Shown: piece after piece, positions 19,703 through 27,711 of the stretch
Numbering within the stretch: position 1 is the stretch's first letter
Layout of the letters: every line of letters begins with the position of its first letter
NCBI RefSeq assembly: GCF_000378245.1
Contig: NZ_KB899500.1
Location: forward strand, 124,001 to 188,000
From: Aromatoleum toluclasticum ATCC 700605
Lineage (GTDB): Bacteria; Pseudomonadota; Gammaproteobacteria; Burkholderiales; Rhodocyclaceae
Direction of reading: 5' to 3'
DNA length: 64,000 bases
The notes under the pieces: generated by a model
Told to the model about the DNA's origin: nothing
The model's input: only the letters and a program-made list of their open reading frames with translations
The model's database searches: none
Position numbers and translations under genes: made by a program

Positions 19703-21142
19703 TTAGCCTTCCCGCACCAGCTTGCGCTCGCTCTTCGGCCGCGCCGGTAGCGGCTTCGCGCATTCCAGGAAGCGCCCGCGCCCTTTCCGCGCCCGCGCCT
19801 GGCCGTTTGCCCACACCACCTCTCCGCGCGAGATCGTCACGCTAGGCCAGGCCTTCAGGTGCATGCCGTCGTAGGGCGTGTAATCGACGTTGTGATGCAG
19901 CATCCCGTTGCGGATCGTCACGTCCGCATCGGTATCCCAGATCACGATGTCCGCATCGCAACCCACGGCGATGCTGCCCTTGCGCGGGTACAGGCCGTAG
20001 AGGCGCGCGACGTTGGTCGAAGTCAATGCGACGAAGCTCTGCGGATCGATGCGGCCGGTGAGCACGCCTTCCGAGAACAGCAGCGCCATGCGCGTCTCCA
20101 GGCCGGGGATGCCGTTCGGGATCTGGTCGAAGGAGGCGTTCTCGCCCGCGGCCTTCTTGCCCTGCGGGTCGTCGAAGCGGAAGGGCGCGTGGTCCGACGA
20201 GAAGACCTGGAACACGCCATTCTCCAGCCCATCCCACACCACCTTCTGGTTCGCCTTGTCGCGCGGCGGCGGGCTGCACACGCACTTCGCGCCGTGCAGA
20301 TCTTCGCCTTCGAGATGCTCGCTGGTCAGGAAGAGGTATTGCGGGCAGGTCTCGCCGTACACCTGCAGGCCGCGGCCCTGCGCCCAGCGGATCTGCTCGA
20401 CGGCCTCGCGGCCCGAGACGTGCACGATGAGGATCGGCACATCGACGAGCTCCGACAGCGAGATCGCCCGGTGCGTCGCCTCGCGCTCCACCAGCATCGG
20501 CCGCGAGGCCGCATGGAAGCGCGGCGCGGTGTGGCCGGCTGCGAGCAGCTGCTCGGTGAGCCACGCGATGCAGTCGGTGTTCTCCGCGTGGATCATCACC
20601 AGCGCCCCCTCGCGCCGCGCGACCGCGAGCGTTTCCAGAATCTGGCGGTCGTTGAGCTTGAGGTCGTCGTAGGTCATGTAGATCTTGAACGACGTGTAGC
20701 CTTCCTTGATCAGCTCGGGGAGTTCACGCTGCAGCACGTCCGGTGTCGGGTCGCTGACGATGAGGTGGAAGGCGTAATCGATGACCGCCTTGCCGCCGGC
20801 GCGCGCGTGGTAGTCGTCCACCGCCGCGCGCAGCGACTGCCCCTTGAACTGGCACGCGAAGGGCAGCACCGTCGTCGTGCCGCCGCAGGCTGCCGAGAGC
20901 GTGCCACTGTAGAAGTCGTCGGCCATCTTCGTGCCGTCGCTCATCGGCTGGTCGAGGTGGCAATGGCCGTCGAGGCCGCCCGGCATCACATAGCGGCCGG
21001 CGGCGTCGATCTCCTCGCGGCCCGCGGGCAGCTTCCTGCCGAGCGCCGCGATCACGCCGTCGCGGATCCCGATGTCGCAGTCGAACTCGTCGGCTGCCGT
21101 CACGACGTGGGCGTTGCGCACCACCAGGTCGAAACCGTCCAT
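19703..21142 (-). CDS. Dihydropyrimidinase/D-hydantoinase-family amidohydrolase
   Basis: Opens a cyclic diamide ring (hydantoin or dihydropyrimidine) to an N-carbamoyl acid. The 479-residue product is normal for the cyclic amidohydrolases. Metal ligands are visible: DGHCHLDQP (HxH), the lysine that would be carbamylated in TSFKIYMTYDD, IHAEN, IVHVSG and SSDHAPF. The HxH reads HCH instead of the more usual HTH/HVH. The ATG at 21142 has GGAG six bases upstream. The gene diverges from gntR, and the TTGTCGACAA palindrome is in the shared region. No N-carbamoylase is encoded nearby, so the substrate may not lead to an amino acid in the standard way. Confidence 0.88.
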   Translation of the reverse strand: MDGFDLVVRNAHVVTAADEFDCDIGIRDGVIAALGRKLPAGREEIDAAGRYVMPGGLDGHCHLDQPMSDGTKMADDFYSGTLSAACGGTTTVLPFACQFKGQSLRAAVDDYHARAGGKAVIDYAFHLIVSDPTPDVLQRELPELIKEGYTSFKIYMTYDDLKLNDRQILETLAVARREGALVMIHAENTDCIAWLTEQLLAAGHTAPRFHAASRPMLVEREATHRAISLSELVDVPILIVHVSGREAVEQIRWAQGRGLQVYGETCPQYLFLTSEHLEGEDLHGAKCVCSPPPRDKANQKVVWDGLENGVFQVFSSDHAPFRFDDPQGKKAAGENASFDQIPNGIPGLETRMALLFSEGVLTGRIDPQSFVALTSTNVARLYGLYPRKGSIAVGCDADIVIWDTDADVTIRNGMLHHNVDYTPYDGMHLKAWPSVTISRGEVVWANGQARARKGRGRFLECAKPLPARPKSERKLVREG

Positions 21143-21230
21143 TGTTGTCTCCATGTTTGTTGGGGTCTTGGCCGACGGGACCGTTCTCCGTGATTGGAGT
21201 CGCCGCATCTGTCAAACATACTCATCTATT

Positions 21231-21240
21231 TTGTCGACAA
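21231..21240. promoter_or_regulatory. Candidate GntR operator, copy 1 (TTGTCGACAA)
   Basis: The perfect 10-base palindrome lies in the AT-rich region between the hydantoinase gene and gntR. The flanks extend the match to the second copy at 22533-22542 (ATTTTGTCGACAATTTAT versus TTTTTGTCGACAATTTAT). FadR-subfamily GntR proteins bind such short AT-rich palindromes. Confidence 0.75.
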
Positions 21241-21464
21241 TTTATCGATATTTTTTCCAACACGCAAGAACAGTAACGCTGCCCGAAAATCGTCACCGGA
21301 TCGCGAGAGAGATTTCACCCCCGTCGGTCACCCCCGACCGCGCGACGGAGAAACCCCGTCCGAATGCCTACAGACCACGGCATTTCTTGCTAGCGCATCC
21401 GCCCGAATCGTAGAATTTCCGCTTCGGCCCGACCTCGCGGGCCCCTCTGGCGCAGGGTCTCAGG

Positions 21465-22217
21465 ATGCAGAAGAAGACGGTCAAACGACGTGACGCCGGC
21501 GCATCGGCGCCCTCCTTGCAGGACGAGCGGCTGGCGAACGACGGAGAAGGCGGCGCGTCGGACCAGGAAATCTACGAGCGCATCATCGCGTCGATCATGG
21601 AGCACCGGCTGCCGCCGGGCACCAAGCTCGGCGAGGACAAGCTGGCGAAGATCTTCGGCGTGAGCCGTGCGCGCGTGCGCCAGGTGCTCGCCCGCCTCGC
21701 GCTGGAGCGCGTGGTCGTGCTGCATCCGAACCGCGGCGCCTTCGTCGCCGAGCCCACCATCGACGAGGCGCGCGAGGTGTTCGAAGTCCGCCGCCCGCTC
21801 GAAGCGCTGGTCGTGCGCCGCATCGTGGCGAAGAACGACCGCGCGATCATCGCCCGCCTGCACGCGCACGTCGAAGCCGAGGAAGCCGCCCGCGCCGCGC
21901 GCGACCGCCGCGCCATCATCCGCCTGTCGGGCGAATATCACGTGCTGCTCGCCGAACTCTCCGGCAGCACGCTGGCCGCCCGCCTGATGCACGAACTGGC
22001 GTCGCTGACCTGCCTCATCATCTTCCTCTACGACGCGCCGTCGGTACCGGCCTGCCGCGACCAGGAACATTCCGAGATCACCCAGGCCCTCGCCGATGGC
22101 GACGAAGCCACTGCGATCCGCCTGATGACCGAGCATCTGGAGCACGTCGAAGCCTGCCTCGACCTCTCGCGCGGCCGCCCCGAGGAACTCGATCTGGAAG
22201 CCGCGCTGGCCGGCTGA
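21465..22217 (+). CDS. GntR-family transcriptional regulator (FadR/FCD subfamily)
   Basis: A 250-residue regulator. Residues 1-32 are a basic/hydrophilic extension; a winged helix follows (QEIYERIIASIMEH, then LGEDKLAKIFGVSRARVRQV and the wing RGAFVAEPT). The C-terminal half is an all-helical FCD ligand domain with likely metal-binding histidines in GEYHVLLAELSG, DQEHSEITQ and MTEHLEHV. It stands between the hydantoinase gene and the MFS-led operon, and the TTGTCGACAA palindrome occurs at both promoters, so it most likely controls both in response to a pathway intermediate. The start at 21465 follows CAGGGTCTCAGG. Confidence 0.9.
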   Translation: MQKKTVKRRDAGASAPSLQDERLANDGEGGASDQEIYERIIASIMEHRLPPGTKLGEDKLAKIFGVSRARVRQVLARLALERVVVLHPNRGAFVAEPTIDEAREVFEVRRPLEALVVRRIVAKNDRAIIARLHAHVEAEEAARAARDRRAIIRLSGEYHVLLAELSGSTLAARLMHELASLTCLIIFLYDAPSVPACRDQEHSEITQALADGDEATAIRLMTEHLEHVEACLDLSRGRPEELDLEAALAG

Positions 22218-22532
22218 CCTTATCAGCCTGGGCAGTCCCATACCGTTCAGGCTGAGCCCTTCGGCCTTGCTCGGGACAGGCCTGTCGAAGCCCTGCCGGA
22301 ATCCCGCCCTTCGACCGGCTCAGGGCGAACGGCGGTGGCCCATTTGATTGCCCGCTAAGTATCCTCTCCCCGCTCCCGGTCAGGAGAAGATCCGCTCCAG
22401 ATCGTCGCCGCCCTCAGTGACGACGCTCCTGCGGGCGCTCCCGCGCGCCCGAATCATCCTGAAGCACCGGTCGCGCCCTCATGCCGCCTTCTCCTCGGGC
22501 TCGACCTCATTGCTGTCGAGATCGAATATTTT
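22218..22532. other. Intergenic region between gntR and the MFS operon promoter
   Basis: It holds the composite repeat described separately at 22243-22332. The rest (22333-22532) shows no convincing gene: short frames lack family features and strong ribosome-binding sites. The region becomes AT-rich towards the operator at 22533. Confidence 0.6.
22243..22332. repeat. Composite CCGTTC...GCCCTTCGAC...GGGCGAACGG repeat
   Basis: Begins ccgttcaggctgagccc and ends cggctcagggcgaacgg, with cctgtcgaagccctgcc between. It appears to be two copies of the element at 19640-19683 in opposite orientation. It follows the gntR stop codon and may act as a terminator hairpin. Confidence 0.75.
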
Positions 22533-22542
22533 TTGTCGACAA
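22533..22542. promoter_or_regulatory. Candidate GntR operator, copy 2 (TTGTCGACAA)
   Basis: The same 10-base palindrome as at 21231-21240. It lies four bases upstream of the -35 box of the MFS operon promoter, a position suited to either activation or repression. Confidence 0.75.
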
Positions 22543-22546
22543 TTTA

Positions 22547-22576
22547 TTGACTTCATGTCGGCATCACTTCTATAGT
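22547..22576 (+). promoter_or_regulatory. Predicted sigma-70 promoter of the MFS-led operon
   Basis: TTGACT (22547-22552) and TATAGT (22571-22576) are separated by 18 bases, giving a leader of about 210 bases before the MFS start codon. Confidence 0.7.
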
Positions 22577-22727
22577 CCATTTCACAATGGCAACGCGTCA
22601 TCCCCGGTCGGCGACCTATCCGGTCGACACTTCGGGCGTGACGCGGCAACCAAAAAACAGAAATGGTGCGAGGCCGTGATCCGGCACTCGCTCCGCGTAG
22701 GCGGCGTCAAGCCTTTTGGAGGCAACA

Positions 22728-22747
22728 CCACGGCCACAAGGCCGTGG
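22728..22747 (+). other. Stem-loop in the 5' leader of the MFS gene
   Basis: Perfect 8-bp arms CCACGGCC and GGCCGTGG close a four-base loop (ACAA). It ends 44 bases before the MFS start codon and has no U-tract, so it is more likely a leader structure than a terminator. Confidence 0.5.
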
Positions 22748-22791
22748 CGGAGTGGCCAAAACTCATCCAAGCTGTGGAAAGGAGACACCAC

Positions 22792-24102
22792 ATGAAAGCT
22801 GAAATCGCCCTCGAGCGGGCGGCAGCCCTGCCGGAAACGCAGACGAAGGTCCGCTGGCGGATCTTCCTGATGATGCTGTTCCTCATCTCGATCAACTACA
22901 TCGACCGGGCCTCGCTGTCGGTCGCAATGCCGATGATCGCCAAGGAGTTCGACATCGGCCCCGCAACACAGGGTCTGTTGCTGAGTTCCTTCTTCTGGAC
23001 CTACGCCTTCATGCAGATTCCGGGCGGCATGCTCGCGGACAAGTACGGCCCCCGTCATGTCATCGCCGCCGCCACGCTGGGCTGGGGCTTTTTCCAGGCG
23101 ATCGCGGGCGTATGTACCGGCTGGGTCAGCCTGCTGATCACACGCCTCGGACTCGGCGCCGCCGAAGCGCCGATCTACCCGGCCGGCGGCAAGCTCAACG
23201 CGATCTGGATGACCCAGAACGAGCGCGGCCGCGGCGCGACGCTGCTCGACGGCGGTGCCCCGCTGGGTGCCGCGCTCGGCGCGATCCTGATCTCGGGGCT
23301 GATCGCCGTGATGGGATCCTGGCGCGCGTCCTTCGTCATTGCCGGCATCGGCACCGTGATCGCGGGCCTCTGGGCGTGGTCGTACATCCGCAACCATCCG
23401 CGCGAACATCCGGGCGTCAATGACATCGAGGCGGAGTACATCGAGGAAGCCCACGCCAGGGAACTGGCCGCGTCGCCGGCCATCACCAGCGGCAAGATCA
23501 TGGACTTCTTCCGCTACCGCTCGGTGTGGGGCATGTTCTTCGGCTGGATGTGCTTCAACGCGCTGTTCTACGGCCTGCTGACCTGGATGCCCACCTACCT
23601 GTCGAAGCAGCACGGTTTCGACATCAAGCAGATGGGCGGCGCGGTGTTCATCATGTTCTTCTCCGGCTTCGTCGGCGAGCTGATCGGCGGCTGGATCGCC
23701 GACAAGTGGAAGGAATCGGGCGCCTCGCAGGGCAAAGTGCTGCGCACGCTGTTCGGCATCGCGTCGGTCATCGCCACCGTGTCGATCTACAGCGTCGCTA
23801 AGATCACCGATCCGGTCACCGTCGTGGTGATGCTCTCGGTGACCCTGTTCTTCCTGCGCTGGTGCGGCCTGTTCTGGTGCGTCCCGTCCATCCTCGGCAC
23901 GCGCAACCGCGTCGGCTTCCTCGGCGGCGTGATGAACCTCGGCGGCAACTGCGCGGGCATCGGCGTACCCATCCTCGTCGGCCTCATTGTCCAGGCGACC
24001 GGCTCGTACTACATGGCGCTGATGCTGTTCGCCGCTGCCGGTGCAGGCCTGTTCATCTGCTCGACGATGCTGATCGACTACGACAGGAAGATTCCGGTCT
24101 GA
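22792..24102 (+). CDS. MFS transporter, anion:cation symporter-like
   Basis: A 436-residue inner-membrane carrier with about twelve helices. SINYIDRASLSVAMPMIAKE in helix 1 is typical of the ACS family that imports organic acids (hexuronates, phthalate, tartrate). The MFS loop motif is seen as GGMLADKYGPRHV between helices 2 and 3, with a second half-copy GGWIADKWKES after helix 8. The ATG at 22792 follows GGAAAGGAG. It is first in a four-gene operon with the AMDase-like, racemase-like and FAH genes, so it probably imports the compound, likely an anion, that these degrade. The substrate is unknown. Confidence 0.88.
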   Translation: MKAEIALERAAALPETQTKVRWRIFLMMLFLISINYIDRASLSVAMPMIAKEFDIGPATQGLLLSSFFWTYAFMQIPGGMLADKYGPRHVIAAATLGWGFFQAIAGVCTGWVSLLITRLGLGAAEAPIYPAGGKLNAIWMTQNERGRGATLLDGGAPLGAALGAILISGLIAVMGSWRASFVIAGIGTVIAGLWAWSYIRNHPREHPGVNDIEAEYIEEAHARELAASPAITSGKIMDFFRYRSVWGMFFGWMCFNALFYGLLTWMPTYLSKQHGFDIKQMGGAVFIMFFSGFVGELIGGWIADKWKESGASQGKVLRTLFGIASVIATVSIYSVAKITDPVTVVVMLSVTLFFLRWCGLFWCVPSILGTRNRVGFLGGVMNLGGNCAGIGVPILVGLIVQATGSYYMALMLFAAAGAGLFICSTMLIDYDRKIPV

Positions 24103-24178
24103 TCTCCCCGGGGCGCCGCGGTGAATGCCTGCCGCGGCGGCCCACCCCCTCCCCGACCGGATTCCAACGAGGACTTCC

Positions 24179-24907
24179 ATGAGCAAACGCATCCGCCTGG
24201 GCGTGCTGACGCCCTCCTCCAACACCTCCCTCGAACCGCTGACCAGCGCCATCGTCGCCGAAGTACCGGGCGTGTCGGCCCACTTCTCGCGCTTCACCGT
24301 CACCGAGATCTCGCTCAAGGACCAGGCGCTCGGCCAGTTCGACGACACGAAGATCCTCGACGCGGCGAAGCTGCTCGCCGACGCCCGCGTCGACTCGATC
24401 GGCTGGAGCGGCACCTCCTCCGGCTGGCTCGGCTTCGAGCGCGACGTGCAGCTGTGCCGCCGCATCACCGAAGTCACCGGCATCCCCGCGACGACCTCGG
24501 TGCTCGCGCTGAACGAGATCCTCGCCAGGACCGGCACGAAGAAGCTCGGCCTCGCGACGCCCTACGTGCCCGACGTGCAGGCGCGCATCGTCGCCAACTA
24601 CGCGACGCTGGGCATCGAAGTGCCCGCCGAACAGCACCTCGGCATCAGCGTCAACTTCGACTTCGCGGAAGTCCCGGAGGACACATTGCGCGCGATGGTG
24701 CGCGAAGTCGCCAAATCGCGGCCCGAAGCGATCACGACCTTCTGCACCAACCTGCGCGCCGCCCAGCTCGCCGACGAGCTCGAAGCCGAGACCGGCATCC
24801 CCCTCTACGACACGGTCTCGACCGTCGTGTGGAAGCAATTGCGCATGGCTGGCATCGACACCCGCTCGATCAAGGGCTGGGGTCGCCTGTTCCGCGAAGT
24901 GGCCTAA
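24179..24907 (+). CDS. Arylmalonate decarboxylase/maleate isomerase-like protein (Asp/Glu racemase superfamily)
   Basis: A 242-residue cytoplasmic enzyme-like protein. It opens with RIRLGVLTPSSNTSLEP, typical of the maleate isomerase/AMDase branch. The second active-site cysteine is present in TFCTNLRAA (about residue 188), but the first position lies in WSGTSSGWLGF, which has no cysteine. A single Cys in this position with a GTS oxyanion loop is the pattern of arylmalonate decarboxylase rather than of two-Cys racemases or maleate isomerase. I therefore favour a decarboxylase-like or one-base isomerase reaction on a dicarboxylic acid, as inference. The ATG at 24179 follows ACGAGG. Second gene of the MFS-led operon. 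Confidence 0.75.
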   Translation: MSKRIRLGVLTPSSNTSLEPLTSAIVAEVPGVSAHFSRFTVTEISLKDQALGQFDDTKILDAAKLLADARVDSIGWSGTSSGWLGFERDVQLCRRITEVTGIPATTSVLALNEILARTGTKKLGLATPYVPDVQARIVANYATLGIEVPAEQHLGISVNFDFAEVPEDTLRAMVREVAKSRPEAITTFCTNLRAAQLADELEAETGIPLYDTVSTVVWKQLRMAGIDTRSIKGWGRLFREVA

Positions 24908-24929
24908 AGTGAAATCGGATGGATCGAAG

Positions 24930-25673
24930 ATGAAAATCCTGCTCCTGAACCCGAATACCTCGCAGAGCGTCACCGACCGCATCGCCAACGCGGCGATGGG
25001 CGTGGCCGGCGCCCAGACCGAACTCGTCACCGCGACCGCGCCGCGCGGCGTGCCCTACATCGCGACGCGCGCCGAAGCGGTGATCGGCGGCGCCGTGGCG
25101 CTCGAAATGCTCGCCGAGATGCACACCGGCGTCGACGCGGCGGTGATCGCCGCCTTCGGCGATCCCGGACTCGGCGGCGCGCGCGAACTCTTCCCCATCC
25201 CGGTCATCGGCCTGGCCGAAGCCGGCATGCTCACCGCCTGCATGCTCGGCAAGCGCTTCGCGATCGTGACCTTCTCGCAGTCGCTGGAGCCCTGGTACCA
25301 CGAATGCATCGCCTGGCACGGCCTGCGCGAGCGCTGCGCCGGCGTGCGCGCCCTGGGCGGCAGCTTCCGCTCGATCTCCGACGTGCAGGACGAAAAGGAA
25401 GCGCTGCTCGTCGAACTCGCGCAGCAGGCGGTGGATCAGGACGGGGCCGACGTGGTCGTGCTCGCCGGCGCGCCGCTCGCGGGGCTCGCCCGCCGCGTTC
25501 GCGACCGCATCCCGGTGCCGGTCGTCGATTGCGTCGAGGCCGCAGTCAAGCAGGCCGAAACGCTGGTCGCGCTGAACCCGCGCAAGGCCGTGCAAGGCAC
25601 CTATGCACGCCCCGGGGCAAAGCCCTGCGTCGGCATCGCCGATCCGCTGGCGCGCTGGATCAACCATGAGTGA
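24930..25673 (+). CDS. Hydantoin-racemase-like Asp/Glu racemase family protein
   Basis: A 247-residue protein of the hydantoin/allantoin racemase branch: MKILLLNPNTSQSVTDRI at the N-terminus and FGDPGLGGARELFPIPVIG around residue 80. Classical members use two cysteines, in (A/G)CFxDPGL and LGCAGM. Here the positions read AAFGDPGL and LAGAPLAG, so both are Ala or Gly, although other cysteines occur (ACMLGKR, VVDCVEAA). A two-Cys racemisation is therefore unlikely; a lyase, decarboxylase or binding role is possible. ATG at 24930 is chosen; a GTG at 24909 in the same frame is an alternative. Third gene of the MFS-led operon. Confidence 0.75.
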   Translation: MKILLLNPNTSQSVTDRIANAAMGVAGAQTELVTATAPRGVPYIATRAEAVIGGAVALEMLAEMHTGVDAAVIAAFGDPGLGGARELFPIPVIGLAEAGMLTACMLGKRFAIVTFSQSLEPWYHECIAWHGLRERCAGVRALGGSFRSISDVQDEKEALLVELAQQAVDQDGADVVVLAGAPLAGLARRVRDRIPVPVVDCVEAAVKQAETLVALNPRKAVQGTYARPGAKPCVGIADPLARWINHE

Positions 25674-25724
25674 GGCCCGCCGCGCGGACGCGCGCAGCCT
25701 CCTCGTCCTTCAAGGAGAACGGCT

Positions 25725-26567
25725 GTGAAACTCGTTCGCTTCGGAGCCCCGGGGAAGGAACTCCCCGGGCTGATCGACGCCACCGGCACGATCCGCGACC
25801 TCTCGGGCATGCTGCCCGAAATCAACGGCGCGGCCCTCGCGCCCGCCAGCCTCGCGCGGCTGCGCGGGCTGGATCCGCAAACCCTCCCCGTCGTGCCATC
25901 TGGCACCCGCCTCGGTCCGCCGCTCGCCGGCATCGGCAAGATCGTGTGCATCGGCCTGAACTACGCCGACCATGCGCGCGAGGCCAGCCTGCCGATCCCG
26001 CAGGAACCGATCGTGTTCATGAAGGCGCAGACCGCGATCAGCGGCCCGAACGACGCGATCGTCCTGCCGCCTGGCTCGGAGAAGACCGACTGGGAACTCG
26101 AACTCGTGATCGCGATCGGGACCACCGCCCGTCGGGTCGCGGTCGGCGACGCGCTGCAGCATGTCGCGGGCTACATGACCGGCCTGGACATGTCCGAGCG
26201 CTACTGGCAGATCGAGCGCGGCGGACAATGGACCAAGGGCAAGAGCTTCGACACCTTCGCGCCGATCGGCCCCTGGCTCGCGACCGCGGATGAGCTCCGC
26301 AGCCCCGACGAAGTGGCGATGCAGCTCGCGGTCAATGGTGAACGCATGCAGGACAGCCATTCTGCCAACATGATCTTCAGCCCCGCGCAGATCATCAGCT
26401 ACGTCAGCGGCGTGATGACGCTGCTGCCGGGCGACCTGATCTTCACCGGCACGCCTGCGGGTGTCGGCATGGGCATGAACCCGCCGCGCTACCTGCGCGC
26501 GGGCGACCGCATCGACGCGTCGATCGCCGGCCTGGGCGAGCAGCAGCACGCCGTCGTCGCCGACTGA
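25725..26567 (+). CDS. Fumarylacetoacetate hydrolase-family protein
   Basis: A 280-residue FAH-fold enzyme. Members cleave C-C bonds or decarboxylate and hydrate 2,4-dioxoacids, using a divalent metal. Visible: GLNYADHAREA, metal ligands in TDWELELVIAIG, GKSFDTFAPIGPWL and the C-terminal [16 protein letters not shown]. The GTG start at 25725 has AAGGAG seven bases upstream. Ureidoglycolate lyase and 2-hydroxyhepta-2,4-diene-1,7-dioate isomerase are close relatives, so the exact reaction is open. Last gene of the operon, closed by a strong terminator. It would process the open-chain product of the preceding enzymes. Confidence 0.85.
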   Translation: MKLVRFGAPGKELPGLIDATGTIRDLSGMLPEINGAALAPASLARLRGLDPQTLPVVPSGTRLGPPLAGIGKIVCIGLNYADHAREASLPIPQEPIVFMKAQTAISGPNDAIVLPPGSEKTDWELELVIAIGTTARRVAVGDALQHVAGYMTGLDMSERYWQIERGGQWTKGKSFDTFAPIGPWLATADELRSPDEVAMQLAVNGERMQDSHSANMIFSPAQIISYVSGVMTLLPGDLIFTGTPAGVGMGMNPPRYLRAGDRIDASIAGLGEQQHAVVAD

Positions 26568-26606
26568 CGGCTGCCTTCCCCCATCCTCTTCCTTTGTGGA
26601 AATTCA

Positions 26607-26640
26607 CCCCGCCGGATTTACATCCGGCGGGGATTTTTTT
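26607..26640. terminator. Strong terminator between the FAH gene and korB
   Basis: Perfect arms CCCCGCCGGAT and ATCCGGCGGGG enclose a four-base loop and are followed by TTTTTTT on the plus strand. The convergent kor transcripts end 16 bases away and may share the hairpin. Confidence 0.93.
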
Positions 26641-26655
26641 GCTGCCGGCGTCGCC

Positions 26656-27711
26656 TCAGCGAAGCATCGCGTTAAGCGCCTCCAGCGCCTTGCTGCCGGG
26701 GCACAGGTAAGCATCGCCAAGCTGGTTCAGCGGTTTCTCGACCGTGTTCAGGTGCGCATGCATGTCCTGCCCGCTGCTGTCCACGTACAGCAGGCCGGTC
26801 ACGATCTCGCCCAACGCCTGACGCTCCTGCAGGTGGTTCATCGCGCCGATGCGGTCCGACGGATCGTAATCCACGCCCACCTTGCGCAGGTGCAGGATGG
26901 AGCCGTCATGCTGCACCACGCGACGCAGGCTGCCCGGCGGGTAGGAGGCCTCGATCTGCGCCTTGGGCAGGATCACGTCCAACCGGTTCACCGCCGCGTT
27001 GTGCTCGCGCACGTAGTCGTAGCTCTTGGTCGAGCCCGCGTGGTTGTTGAAGGTCACGCACGGACTGATGACGTCGATGAAGGCCGGCCCGCCGTGGCGC
27101 AGCGCGCCCTTGATGAGCGGCACGAGCTGCTCCTTGTCGCCCGAGAAGCTGCGCGCGACATAAGTGGCGCCGAGCTGCAGCGCGAGCGCGGCGAGATCGA
27201 TCGGGTTGTCGCTGTTGATGACGCCCTTCTTGCTCTTCGAGCCCTTGTCCGCGGTCGCGGAGAACTGGCCCTTGGTGAGGCCATACACGCCGTTGTTCTC
27301 GACGATGTAGGTCATGTTCACACCGCGGCGCATCGCGTGGGCGAACTGGCCGATGCCGATCGAGGCCGAGTCGCCGTCGCCGGAGACGCCCAGGTACAGC
27401 AGGTTGCGGTTGGCGAGCGCCGCCCCGGTCAGCACCGAGGGCATGCGCCCGTGCACCGAGTTGAAGCCGTGCGAGTTGCCGAGGAAGTAATCCGGCGTCT
27501 TCGACGAGCAGCCGATGCCCGACAGCTTGGCGACCTTGTGTGGCTCGATGTCGAGGTCGAAGCAGGCCTGCACGATGGAGGCGCTGATCGAGTCGTGGCC
27601 GCAGCCGGCGCACAGCGTCGAGATCGCGCCCTCGTAGTCGCGGCGGGTGTAGCCGAGCGCGTTGCGCGGCGCGTCGGCCGCGAGGAGCTTGGGTTTGGCG
27701 AGATAGGTCAT
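26656..27711 (-). CDS. korB: 2-oxoglutarate:ferredoxin oxidoreductase, beta subunit
   Basis: Subunit that binds thiamine diphosphate and a 4Fe-4S cluster of the enzyme that oxidises 2-oxoglutarate to succinyl-CoA and reduces ferredoxin. The 351-residue protein shows CAGCGHDS (cluster cysteines), the third cysteine in GIGCSSKTPDYF, the ThDP motif SGDGDSASIGIGQFAHAMRR and ENNGVYGLTKGQFS. Its start codon overlaps the korA stop codon (ATGA). With korC and korA it matches the KorABC arrangement of Thauera aromatica, where the reduced ferredoxin drives benzoyl-CoA reductase. Confidence 0.9.
   Translation of the reverse strand: MTYLAKPKLLAADAPRNALGYTRRDYEGAISTLCAGCGHDSISASIVQACFDLDIEPHKVAKLSGIGCSSKTPDYFLGNSHGFNSVHGRMPSVLTGAALANRNLLYLGVSGDGDSASIGIGQFAHAMRRGVNMTYIVENNGVYGLTKGQFSATADKGSKSKKGVINSDNPIDLAALALQLGATYVARSFSGDKEQLVPLIKGALRHGGPAFIDVISPCVTFNNHAGSTKSYDYVREHNAAVNRLDVILPKAQIEASYPPGSLRRVVQHDGSILHLRKVGVDYDPSDRIGAMNHLQERQALGEIVTGLLYVDSSGQDMHAHLNTVEKPLNQLGDAYLCPGSKALEALNAMLR

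Noticed and set aside
22582-24537. 651-codon minus-strand frame across the MFS gene
   Set aside because: Its translation is Arg/His/Asp/Gln-rich and lacks membrane or domain features; the plus-strand MFS gene explains the region.
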